From: Takakia lepidozioides
Lineage: Eukaryota > Streptophyta > Takakiopsida > Takakiales > Takakiaceae
Assembly: GCA_030704615.1 (NCBI GenBank)
Contig: CM060731.1
Span: forward strand, 49,311,241 to 49,375,240
DNA length: 64,000 nt
Direction: 5' to 3'
The notes below the pieces were generated by a model. That model made no database searches. It saw only the letters and a list, made by a program, of their open reading frames with translations, and had not been told where the DNA came from. Position numbers and translations under genes: made by a program. Positions 1 to 10,982 of this stretch are shown here, one piece after another (the stretch's first letter is position 1; every line of letters begins with the position of its first letter).

Positions 1-872
1 GAGGTGATGGTGGCAATTCCGAGATTCCTATGCTTGCCCCGACATTGGGGCGCAACAAACGACTGGGTCTGATGCCAGACTTGCAATCCCACCTCCATGC
101 ATAATGAAACTCCGACATATCAATACAAGCGTATCATTTTGTTTGACTCAAACAGCAGAAGAGAGATGGAAAAGAGCATACCCGAAACTCCAAATGTCTC
201 TTTGCAAACCCATGCCAATGATAGACCTCGAGTGGCAGCTGATTGAGGGTCCCCTGCACCTTCCATCTTCTGCACTCGTCTCTGCACCCCGTTCCTGCTC
301 TACACCAAAACTAGTCTCGGACCTTCACTGGAATATTGTAAAACACGTTCTCGTCATGAGTCGTGGTCAGTCGGTCAGGGACTCTGTCGCCATAGCCAGA
401 GCTCCAAGAAGTCTGATGAGCACATCCCCTCTCTATGCCGGCTACTCTGTACACATATCTCTCCTCCTTGTCTCTATTCCAGCGCTTAAACTTGACGCCT
501 CCGAAATTGAATATGAAGGTAAGCGGATCAGACATGAAGTTCTTTGAAAAATCCTGCATTGGCATGGGCGTCTTGTGTGCAGCGCGATGAGCCTCTGAAG
601 ATGAACTGAGGTTGCCACTGGGAAATCTCGAGGAAATCTCGAGTATTTGCTTGATCCAGGAACAGTATATTGTAAGCGGAGTGATCTCTGATTTTTTCTG
701 ATTAGGTCATATACTTATCACTAGTCAATTCATTCATTCACTCACCAAAGATTCCCCGAACCCTAAAACAGAAAACCAGAGTCTTGTACGAGTTTTGTGT
801 AAGATTTGTGGGTGCGGATCTCAAAGCAGCAGAGCAGAGAGGGATCGAATGTGGCGGATTGGGTGAAGTGCA
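1..872. other. No recognised gene; weak ORFs on both strands
   Basis: Two overlapping ORFs occur here (104-547 on + and 311-565 on -), but neither shows a motif I recognise. The + ORF contains a good donor-like site (GAAG|GTAAGC near 519), so an exon of an upstream gene is possible. The stretch from about 660 to 860 looks like untranslated or promoter sequence. Confidence 0.3.
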
Positions 873-1076
873 ATGAATTTTTCATGGGGTAGATGGTGGG
901 GCTTCCAGGGTCGGACGGGGAGGATCAACCTGGCGTATGTGGTGGTGCTGGTGGTGTCCCCCTGTCTACTAATGGCTGCTCACTTCGCCATCCTTAGGGC
1001 CACTCCAAGGCCGTCGAACAGCAAAACATGCGATTTGCAGCATGGTACATTCTCGTGTGGTTTGAAACAAGGTTGA
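873..1076 (+). CDS. Possible first exon with one membrane segment
   Basis: The ORF starts MNFSWGRWWGFQGR and has a hydrophobic stretch at residues about 19-42 (INLAYVVVLVVSPCLLMAAH) that looks like a signal anchor. It could be exon 1 of the gene whose clear exons begin at 2778. A donor-like site (CATG|GTACAT) leaves phase 1, whereas the 2778 exon starts in phase 0, so at least one further exon between 1.1 and 2.7 kb would be needed. I could not identify it. The link to the downstream gene is inference. Confidence 0.25.
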   Translation: MNFSWGRWWGFQGRTGRINLAYVVVLVVSPCLLMAAHFAILRATPRPSNSKTCDLQHGTFSCGLKQG

Positions 1077-2777
1077 TCTTTAGAAAGTAAAGAATTGCAG
1101 GGAAGGGATGAAATTTCAGGTCAATTCTATTGTTGGCCGTACGCGCATTGCTATAAACTACATGTTGTTTTGATGACAGTTTTAGTTCATTGATGTGTCC
1201 AGTTCACGTACAACTTGGGAGTGTTGTAGGCTCAGAAGTGCTTAAGCCTTACAACTAACTGGCATGTTACCTTGGCTGGCTCTGGATCATTTCAGGCCAA
1301 TGAACTGTCACCGCCAATTTGCACTCGATGTTCTTAACGTCATTGTCAGTAACATGATAGATGCATTCTGGGCACAGTGTGTGCTGGACATTGCCTGTGG
1401 CGAATGCAAACAGAGCTTGGCTGGAAATTCTTTGCATGGATAGTTTTGACCCTGCTAGTGATGGTGACAGCTGTTTAGGTGCCATGTTCACACCTGATTA
1501 CATGGTCTCGTGGCTATATCTAACAGTAAGCAGAATGAGTGTAGATGGGGAAACTTTTCAACTGATTTCATTGCACCCAAGATAGCTGAGCCACATCTAC
1601 TGAGCATTTTAGTATATATAGAATATTGTCTAGGATATGTTGCAACCTCTCTCTCAACTTTTGAATGCGGGGTTCTTGCAGAAGGTCTTATAGGCATCCA
1701 TAACAGTCAACGCACTCAGTTGTACGAGAAGATGGCTATTGATCTAGAGATTCGTGGACCCTTGTTTGTTGGTGGTGGTGAGACTTCACAATCACTTATG
1801 GTAATCTGGCAATATGCTAAAACAAACTTCCAATGGATTGTGGAAAGATAGAGGTTGGCTAAGTAGCCAGAGCAATTCACCTACTGTCTCAGGGATTTTG
1901 ATGTTACTTTAGTTGAGCTTGACATTTGGAGGCCTGCTCGTTAACACCAAACTCTAAGACAGACTTGTGGAGGCTCCATGGCAATGTTCACATCACAATC
2001 TAAGATTGGTTGTTGGTCGAAAACATTAGGAACCCCTATTCTGAGTATTGTTGCAGCAGGGAGTGGCATACGGACTAGGAATGGTTTGTGGATAGAGGTC
2101 CCTCACTTGGTTTAGCCTGCCTAGAAGTGGACAAAAGCGTTTATATTGTATATGACCACCCAAATTCTGTCCCAGTTGCATCTGAATTCTAGGCTTGAAG
2201 TTGGAGTTGGAATAGGGGTCAAGTTGGGTCTATTCTTGGCATCTGATGTGATTGGGAGGAACTGTGTCGTGCATGTAACAGCTTTCAGATCTTTTCACAG
2301 TGAAGGATGGGACAGTCATCCCTTTGCACAAGGTGTGACTCTCTGAGTAAGGCTACAAATAAAAACTGATAGGGAACCCTTTGATAAGATCAAATCCTTT
2401 TTCTGGCTTGTATGATCTGTGCCCTTCATCCTCCTGGTGCTATGGTGGGCTGCTGCTGTAGCCTATGCTTCAAGTAGTTCTTGAAGCTTGCGTCTTCTTG
2501 TTTGTTGGGCCTCCTTTGTTACCTTTGTATGGTTGCTGAGGTGTTAAAATGGAGATCTTTTCTAATAAAGCTTGTGCAAGGGTCTCAACCCTTTCCTCTT
2601 CGCAGTTTATAAAGTGGGAAAGAGAAGGTGTCATAGGATGTCAAGTAATGCCGATGGATAGGAATGGATTGGAGGAAAGAGAATCAGCTCTGAATCCTAT
2701 CTTCTTTTATATTTGTGGCTCTGTAAAATTGAGTGCATGCTGACAATCTATTGACTTTGAGGTCTCTGATTCTGCAG
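1077..2777. other. Probable 5' intron sequence; no clear exon
   Basis: An ORF at 1510-1851 (+) is open for 113 codons but shows no motif I know. This is where missing 5' exon(s) of the following gene should lie if 873-1076 is its start. Confidence 0.3.
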
Positions 2778-5700
2778 AAAGCAGACCCACCAGTGCGTGC
2801 CATTGTTCTATATCTTGACAACAATACAGCTCTTCAAATTTCGTAAGATACGATGTGTCATTGTCAGGATTAGAGTCTATTATTTATTTGTTTTTCACTA
2901 CTAAAAGGAAAGCCTCTGATCAGATGAGGTTGTGTTAGCCAGGGCTTTATCCATGTATTGGACGTGCTACTGCCTAGACGTCTTTGTGATTGAACTAGCA
3001 TGAGAGACACAAATTCAAATGAACTGGGCTACAGCAGCAGAAATGGCAAACATAGCTGTGATTCTCACATTCTCTCCTTTCTTCTTCCTCTTCCTCTTTC
3101 TATCTGTTGCTCGTGTAACTACCAACTATTCTACTATAGCTTTGTGCTTCTCAGACCTTATCAAGCCCCCATTATCTCTGGGTTTTTGCATGAAACAAGT
3201 TTACTATTGGTTGTCACGAAAGGCTAACTTGTTGGGAGACGGTGCAGGATGACCGTGAAAAAAGTCCTCTCTCCTCATTTCCATAAAGAAGGTAAGTGAG
3301 AGTTATTCACCACAATTTACCTTTCCGCTTTCATACTTTGAACACAAAATTAATTTCTGTTCATACTCAAAATAGCGTTTCATACCTTTCCCCTTTCATT
3401 TTCTGTTCAAAATAGATTTTGCAATTTACCTTTCCCCTTTCATACTTTGAACACAAAATAGATCATCCTTCCATAACAGATTTGTTGTTTGAGCAGGGAT
3501 ATGGTATCAGGATCCAAGGCTCTATCATTTCAGTATGTACCATGCATCAAATCACGAGAACCCTGTGCCTGCCACACGCAAAGAGGTAAGAACTGCTTCA
3601 AGTGTTTAGTTCTGACTATTGCAGGTGGACAGCTGTGATGATTCTCCAGTAGAATTGGCTATATTACTATTGTATCTTTGTCCACATAGACCAGAGCTCA
3701 ATGAGAGTGCTAATCTGATGTGTTGCCTTAGCGTACTATAATTAGTAAAGAGATTCATGGTTCTTTCTGTCACTTGTGAGATTTTGGGAGCATATGTGAC
3801 TGCCTGTTCATTTAAGTTGTTGTCTCATAGGACAATGGCCCTTCCTTCACGACGATGTTCATGTATAGACATTTGTATCATAATCAAATTGTGTTATCAG
3901 GATAAAGTGGGGACGTTGATGCAAAAGCTGCAACAGTCGAGCAGCCAAAACAGTTTAAAGAGTTGTTGCAATGTTGGGAGACTTTCTCCTGGTATCTAGA
4001 TTCATGGTTCCATGCTATGGTGATTACCATTTAGTTCTGTGAATTTTAGGCTGCTATTCTCTTTTAAGCAAGGTTCCATCCACGCATGCAGGGACAGAGA
4101 CGTCCACCTGTGCGACTAAATGTTATGGGTACAGTACTATTTGCATAGTACCACAATTATAGTTGCTCTGGTAAGCTGAAAGTCATAGGGGATGACTTAG
4201 TATGTAGCCCACCAACTCGGCGTCCCCCAAAGCTGTGGTATTCGATCTCTAATAAGTACAGTCATCACCGTTTGTTATATTATATTGCTTGCTATATGGC
4301 ATGCCTTGTCTGCCTGTTATGGATGTAGGTGGATGCAGAGGCAGCAGCAGTGAAAGGAGTGGCCGGGCGCTGTTGTCCTTTAGAGATTGAGTTGCAGCGT
4401 GTAGTGCTCACCCCTACAGGTGTGCTTCTAGGATGCTGGCAGGTGCATGTCTCTCTCACTCTCACTGCCATTCCATCATGCCAAAATGGGATTTAGAATT
4501 GCTTCATCTGCTAAGCAAACTAGATCTGAAGATACTGAGGTACCCGGACCAACCTTTTAATGGCGTCTTATTCCAGACAGTCCTCTAGACCTTGAAAATT
4601 GATCAACTGATTGCTACAAATGCTAGGTGGTCATTCTTAATGGCCAATCCCTGTGAGCACCTTGAATGTTTGGACTTTGGTTCTTCAAGTGGTGTTAGCA
4701 CATGTGCTGAAAAATCTGTCACTTATGGTCTTGTCTGTATTTTCTCTCCATATTGCTCCATGCAGTATGTAGACAATCTTCAGGAGTGACCTGTTGCAAT
4801 GACGCAGGTAGTGAACGGCACAGATCCTGCAACAATTCGAGAAGAGCTGAGAAAGGCTCTCCCTCACTCTCCGGCGAAGCAATTTGTAAGCCCTTGCAAA
4901 TCCACTCCACCGGACCATAATTTACTTTTAGTGTGCAATATGGAAATCATGTGCTTTTGGTGGTGTGGTTTTTGAATGTTTCTTGTGTGGTCTTATCTAT
5001 TTTCCTGGTGGAAAGCGGAATACTTTTCCCCATTCCCTGCACTGAAATCACACTTCGACTTTGGGTAGAGAACTGCCTAATGTTATGGTAGCTTATGGGG
5101 GTGGTTGGGGTGTTTGCAGTATGATCCAGTGGTGTTGTACACTTCCTTTGCACGACTTCTGGACTTGCCAGTTATCTCTCCTCCTCAGGTATATTATAGG
5201 TGATAAATGCACATTGACTATTCCCCGTGCTTTTAGTAACAGATGAACATGAAGCAGGAACAGGAATGCTCAAGGTAGCCAAAACTAGAAAATTGTCCAC
5301 AAGATCAGATATTCAGATCTAGCAGCTCAACAAAATATTTCATGCACTTGCATTAAAGCAAATCAAATCATTTAGCCACTTGAAATTGAGCAGGAAGAAA
5401 GAAGGTTGTTTATGGGAGCCAAATAAAGGCACTGTGCTTATAGGAAATTAGATATATATGTGTCTGTGTGTGTATATATATATAGTGTGTGTGTGTGTGT
5501 ACATGTACACACCTTGTACTTGAACATTCTCTCTGCTCTAAGTCTCTAATGTGTGGAGGAAGCAGTAACATGCAGCAGTCAATATAGAATGTACTCATAC
5601 GATGTTGTTTGCGTAGCCTTGTGGCCATAGACCCCGTGCCTAGTTTGGGTGTAACAGTCAATAGAGAATGAAAGCTCCCAAGTAAATTCAAACTTTATTC

Positions 5701-6209
5701 TTTTCCAGGAATCAGAGATGCTGTCTTTATATGACTTAATGACCAATCTGTTGTATGTAGGCCAATAGAACAGAAATGGCAATGGCAGTGTTTAAAAGAC
5801 TTGTGCTGCAGTTGAATAACGACCTTTGTTCTAAGGTTACTATCATTCCATTGCCACGATTGCGCTCCTGTTCTCTAGTCTTTCCAGTCTATGCGAGTTG
5901 CATGTGATAGTTGCTTTGCAGATGCACATTGGAGCCTCAGGTGTCAAACGTTTGTCTCAACATTGTATGAAGCTTGTTGGTGCAGTCATAGAGGTTCTAT
6001 TACACTTACTGTTTTGCTTGTTCAATTTCTTAAACTAACAAGCTGACTCATACCATATCTATAAACTATTTATCACTTGTATGGGAGTGGGAAAGCAGGC
6101 AACAATCAGGGAGCTTTGGTACGTTGAAGAACTTGACATCTTAGCTTTGGCTTTGAAGGGAAGGATGCGGCTGCACCGATTCCCACTTCAATGCTCACAG
6201 AATGCCTAA
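2778..6209 (+). CDS. Uncharacterised conserved plant protein, nine exons, 5' end missing
   Basis: Nine exons join without a frame break: 2778-2842, 3248-3291, 3497-3585, 4329-4442, 4808-4885, 5120-5188, 5761-5835, 5922-5993 and 6099-6209 (TAA). All introns are GT-AG with matching phases. They give 238 residues, and the N-terminus is missing. Conserved-looking blocks are YQDPRLYHFSMYHASNH, ELQRVVLTPTGVLLGCWQ, LYTSFARLLDLP and the C-terminal RELWYVEELDILALALKGRM. The pairing of YHxSMYHxS with a later LYTSxARLL block recalls the two HxT/S motifs of 2H phosphoesterase (LigT-like) folds, but the second His is Tyr here, so this is only a hint. I do not recognise the family by name. Several introns contain microsatellites (for example TG/TA at about 5455-5505). 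Confidence 0.75.
5446..5511. repeat. TA/TG microsatellite
   Basis: Alternating TATATA and TGTGTG runs lie in the intron between the exons ending at 5188 and starting at 5761 of the uncharacterised gene. Confidence 0.8.
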
Positions 6210-8466
6210 GGTTTGCCTGTGAAAAATTCAGATAATGAGAACAGCTTGGACTGTCCACAAAATTAGTCTTTACCTCTCTATTTTCAAGCCTTCTATAGAT
6301 TCACTATAATAAGATTTCCAAGCCAAGACTTGTTGGCTACATAATAGACCTTGAAATGAGTGGTGTCCTGGATTAATACAATCTGCACTCTGTGATCAAT
6401 TGAAGGCTTTTCTTATTAAATAACAGGTCTTTTAGAAATAAGAGAGTGCCCAAAGGGTTTTGACTTCAAATACAGGTTGTGGTCGCTTGGATTTCAACCC
6501 AGATGCTGGTGGTTGCAAAATCAGGAGCAGCTTTATAGCCGCGTTTTGCTTGCGTCCCATCCTCTATACTCGAAAACTACAACTCCGGCAATCATCCCAG
6601 TAAGGCAGTACTAGTAGATGTGAGCCCACTTACTCCAGAGTCCACATGAAGAAAAATCAGTTTACCAGAGATCTCTGTGACTATGATCAATCATATTGAA
6701 ACCCTTTAAGGAATAGGACTGTCGGGTGTGTGTGTTGAAGCTGCCATTACCACTGAGATGCAAAGCTATCACGGACTTGCACTTCATGAGCTAAGATATA
6801 TTGATTTACTACTCCATAATTCTTCCTGTGACTAAAACTGCTCTAGGCACTGCGACGGAAAACTACCAAAACAACTTACAAAACTTGAGGACTGCCACTA
6901 TGTACAAGCTCAGTAAATTAAAGCAAGTATATCTCAGTTGGCTGGTAGATAACACGATCATTCAGAGAACGCCTGTGGGTGGTCTTTAAGTGCATGCGAG
7001 ACAATAAAGCAAAGAAAAATACATGGCATGTAGTCGCGGGAGTGGGGGAATCATCTCCCCCGTTTGATGAGAAGCCACTCTGGTGTGGATTAAAGGCTGC
7101 TTTTGAGCCAGCTCGGATTGCTTAAAGGCCCAGCATCCCTGTGACTTCGTTCATGACATGTTGCTCATAAGTTACTGTGCCTTGTGATGATACAAACTTC
7201 AGCATCGTCAACCGCAAGGTCATTTGCGGGGAAATCGCAAACAGATCAACACAACAATGGAGGAGAAGAAATGCATGATAGAAATAAACACAGCTCTCTT
7301 TCCCTGTAGTCCGAATCCCCCAGGACAATGAAGGCAGACATGGATTTTGCGAGCACTGCCAATTAAAAGAGCTATGGATAAATGTGGCTGTTTCTCGAGA
7401 TCCTATTTCGCGCAACATTAGAAAATGGGAAGAAAATGGTGTGATGTTTATGAGTATACAGAACATTAAGAGGTCTCCGTGGCATATATGGTTGATTCGG
7501 CCATAACTGCAGAATGGCACGCCCCCAGATGTTTTGATACATTCTCTTGGTCTTCGAGACAGAAATTGCAGACTCAATTTTTCCCAGGAAACTTGAGATG
7601 AGCATTGGGGCTTCTCCATTGTCTGCTGGTAGGTTCTCCATGGGACCCATTCATTGATTCCGAGTTCGATATGTTCTCAGACAACGTGTTGGTAGCTTAG
7701 GAGTGCACACTGCATATAAGTGTTGCGACTCGCGAGTTTCTGAGTCACAGTTCGGAATATTTAGTTAATGGGAAGGTGGCCCTGCAGTCATCAACTTCTG
7801 GTCAGTCTTCTTGTTTGTGCAGACGATATTTTATAATGTATCACGTACCGTGCTGCCATTATTTATGAGTCGGGTTCCACTGCTTTATCCTCCCCAGCTC
7901 TCTAGAGTCTTGTCTCTCCCTGCTACCCGGCGCTGTTCATTTTTCCTCCTTGCCCCTCTTCTCAGTCTAACAAGACCAGCAAAAGGCTTTCCCTAGGTAA
8001 CTCCACTGATCTTGCCATTACGGACCTCTCTCTGGCTCTCTGTCTCTGTCTCTCTCTCTCGCATATACGCATTAGCAACAGGGTTCACAGAACTTACACT
8101 CACGGAACCAGGCTAGAAGCCTTACATGCCATGAACTCATCTTTTCCTTAATTACGATACTTTCTGTTGCTTGTGTGTGTTATTGTCTATCTAGAGCAGG
8201 ATAGAAGTGGTGCAAGTCCGGCACTCCACTCAACAGTATTCGTAGCGCTACTTATATCCTCTGCGTCTGTCTGTCATATTTCGAAGGGGAGAGAGAACCG
8301 TCCTTCTGCCTGGATGCACATTTGAACGCGTGCGATAGTCAGACAATTCTAGCAATTCTCTTGCTCCTAGCAACAACACAGTACCCATCAAGGAAGGACA
8401 AAGAAAGAGCAAAAAGAGGTACTATTCCTGTTTGGCTCAGGCTATATTGGCTTTCCAGAAGAGATC
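6210..8466. other. Intergenic; no recognised gene
   Basis: 3' flank of the preceding gene, then about 2 kb without a supported exon. A minus-strand ORF pair (7122-7619 and 7372-7650) overlaps in different frames and shows no motif. A CT-rich tract at about 8020-8062 resembles plant 5' leader or promoter sequence. Confidence 0.4.
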
Positions 8467-8982
8467 ATGGTGAGTGGCTTTCGTGAGCGCTTGGGCAGTC
8501 TTACACCCAGAAAGCGGTGGATATCAAATGATTCCCGGCATAAAAGAACCGCAAAACTCTTCTCTCCCACCCAAGACGTAACTGTGAACCAATACCCGTT
8601 CGAGAAACTCTTATCAACCGAAGAGTTCCTAAGCCTACCTGCCGAGGATGTCCCCAACTCTTCGAGGCTCGGTGCCAGTGAATCCTCGAGAAAAGCTCCC
8701 TCGAATTGTTCCCCGATGGCTACTGTAAGAATTCTCGGTTCTCCGACTACTGTCTTCTCTGTACTGAGGGAGTCCTGTGAGAAACTAGTTGATGCTGCTG
8801 CACGCCTCTCCAGCGTCAACACGAGCGAACTGTTTGTGGGTAACCAGATGCTACTGCATGTTACCGCCAGCCCCATTAGTCGGCGGGAAAAACTCGAGGC
8901 CATGCCGTCTCGTGGATTTCTGGAGGATTCGTCACGGATTGGAACGCCCCAGTGGCACAGGGCCTCGGAGCGTGAAAGATAG
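8467..8982 (+). CDS. Hypothetical protein, 171 aa
   Basis: Single-exon ORF starting MVSGFRERLGSLTPRKRW and ending at TAG. The N-terminal third is basic, the middle Ser-rich (ASESSRKAPSNCSP). I see no transmembrane segment or family motif. The opposite strand is also open over the same interval (8442-9008), which weakens the case for either. A CT-rich tract about 400 bp upstream could be a leader. The start codon is followed by GTGAGT, which is also a strong donor, so the ATG could end a spliced leader exon instead. Function unknown. Confidence 0.3.
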   Translation: MVSGFRERLGSLTPRKRWISNDSRHKRTAKLFSPTQDVTVNQYPFEKLLSTEEFLSLPAEDVPNSSRLGASESSRKAPSNCSPMATVRILGSPTTVFSVLRESCEKLVDAAARLSSVNTSELFVGNQMLLHVTASPISRREKLEAMPSRGFLEDSSRIGTPQWHRASERER

Positions 8983-10229
8983 CGGCAGGGTGAATGCACT
9001 GTCGTCAACTCGGTGCAAGTGTCTCACTCAACGTTGTCCAATGTAATACAATCCGCCACGATGAACATTGGAACATCTCAAGATGTCAGGAGTACTTTTA
9101 TAATGACAAGCTCCTTCATTCGGAAAGAAACCAGCGTGTAGTAAACAGATGGAGCTGGTGGGCGAAGGTTGATGGTCTCGTGAAGTGTGTAGAAGAAGGT
9201 GAAATGTCAATGATCCTTGTTTTGAATCAATGGCCATCCGAACGAAGAGAGTACGTGCAAATGTAGACAGGTGATAAATCATGCTGGTGAAGTGCAGCTT
9301 TGTGGAGAATTTTCTTCCCCTGAAGAATGCGGCGTTGGCCCTCCTGACTTTGTTTCGCGCTGGAAGTCATGGCCGAGATATGATCTTGGATGCGAATCCT
9401 ACCGGACACTTCAATCTTGGATTTTGAACTGCATCCAGCGACGGACTGGATTTAAGCTCCACTACGTAATGATGACCCCTTCTGGGATTGGGGCATATAA
9501 GATATGCTTCATTTTGAGCTAAGTCGCTGCACAGTTGTCAGGACCTGTAAAGTTGGTAATTCGTTAGTTGAGAGCAAGTTGCTGATGCCTGCAAGACTAC
9601 TGCGTGTGCTACTCACTCACTCATATCTGCATTTGTATTGGACATGTACACTTCTTATCTGATATCGTGTAAGACACTATATACTAATTCTGCTTTGTCT
9701 TAGCTCATAGGCCCTTGCAAGGTACACCGTGATTGCTCCTGGATCCTGATCTCTGACTTCTGCTTCCAACTAAATTCCTCCCTCCCCCTTGCAAAAGTCG
9801 GATGATGTTGTAAGCTTATATCGCCTTTCCTCTTCAACCTGCAAGCTGTTGTGGGTCTGATTCTGAAGCTCTTGCCTCACAATCTACATTGCCCACTTCC
9901 TGTCCATGAGACTGCTGATGTAACTGACAGGCAAACTTGAGATGTTGCCACCTCTTAGTTGATTAGAAACGTTGAAGGTGCTCACTCTTCTTGAGCAATT
10001 TAGGCTGGTTGTACACCTGAGAATTCATGTAGCCATACTCAGAAATCTCCTACTTGGAAGTTCATGCAATGGGATCGTTACACTGAACATGGAACTGCTC
10101 TTCAGATGAGATTGGAAAAGCAGGTGCTGGGCTCGACAATGAGGAATTTCCAGCCTGCTTGCGCAACCTCCGGTGTACACAGGCAGAGGCCATAATAACC
10201 CTTCTTGTTGACGTTCCCAAGGCCTCCCC
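8983..10229. other. Intergenic; nothing recognised
   Basis: Short overlapping ORFs on both strands (for example 9271-9522 on +), without motifs, repeats or splice-consistent coding blocks that I can support. Confidence 0.4.
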
Positions 10230-10322
10230 ATGTGTCCACCTGACTTGGCAAACCCAAGCCCAACACTCTTGAAAGCCATTGCTATGATGCCTCCTCTGCC
10301 TGCAGGGAAACAGGACAACTAG
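10230..10322 (+). pseudogene. Orphan copy of the PDF-PPR 5' exon
   Basis: A 30-codon frame (MCPPDLANPSPTLLKAIAMM, then PPLPAGKQDN and TAG) aligns in the same frame with the first coding exons upstream of the two PPR genes at 15235-15145 (-) and 16065-16287 (+). The shared core is MAMTPPQPA or IAPPEPP, here MMPPLPAG. No PDF or PPR exon follows on this strand before the convergent PPR gene, so it looks like a relic. The similarity is short, and homology is inferred from position-by-position agreement in one frame. Confidence 0.4.
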
Positions 10323-10982
10323 ATTTTCACTTCATCGCATACCAAGCTTGAGTTGCACTACAGCCCTTTCCCTGTCATCTCCTTCAGCATCAGTCTTAAG
10401 TGGTGATGAATGGAAAGGTTTGTCCTTCAGTTGGAGAGAGATTTCAGTGAGGACAAAAATTTGAACGAAATTTAGTACTGCAATAAACTGTCATCCTTCC
10501 TTGTTTTGGGCTTTGGATGACACAGACACCAAGTATCATAGTATAGCACAACTGCTGTTTTGAACAAAGAGAAATACTTGATTTGCAGCATGGAATTCGA
10601 ACAAAACGGTCCCAAAAGCAACCCATGCCACTGATCCATGCAGAAGGAGCGATGTGGTGGAATTATGTGTCCATGCTTTCCAGCCAGCACTAGCAATCAC
10701 CCTCAAGAATTTGGGCATTCATTGGGATTCTGGGGATCCTTAGACAAAGCTTTTCATTCATCACTTCTCTTATTCATGCCTACTGTTCCCTGCTCTCTCT
10801 AGAGAGCTCTGCAATATCGGGTTTTGTGACAGCTGCTGCTATTCAGTGATTCCCAACATGGGCAGCTCCCTGTGGTACAGACTGTTCACAATGATTGTTA
10901 CAAACGAATGCTTTCATCTTTAGTATTTGCTTCCAAAAATAGTGATTCAATAAAAAAAATCCAATCATGCATGTTGCTGCTT

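Noticed and set aside
1510-1851. 113-codon plus ORF in the 5' part of the first gene
   Set aside because: No splice-consistent link to the 2778 exon and no recognisable domain; may be chance or an old transposon scrap.
8442-9008. 188-codon minus-strand ORF opposite 8467-8982
   Set aside because: Composition looks like the reverse of the + ORF and no motif is present; I kept only the + strand version, at low confidence.
10536-10718. Minus ORF with WVAFGTVLFEFHAANQ, glanced at as a possible OB-fold piece
   Set aside because: Too short, three overlapping frames open, and no matching segment near the other PDF-PPR loci.
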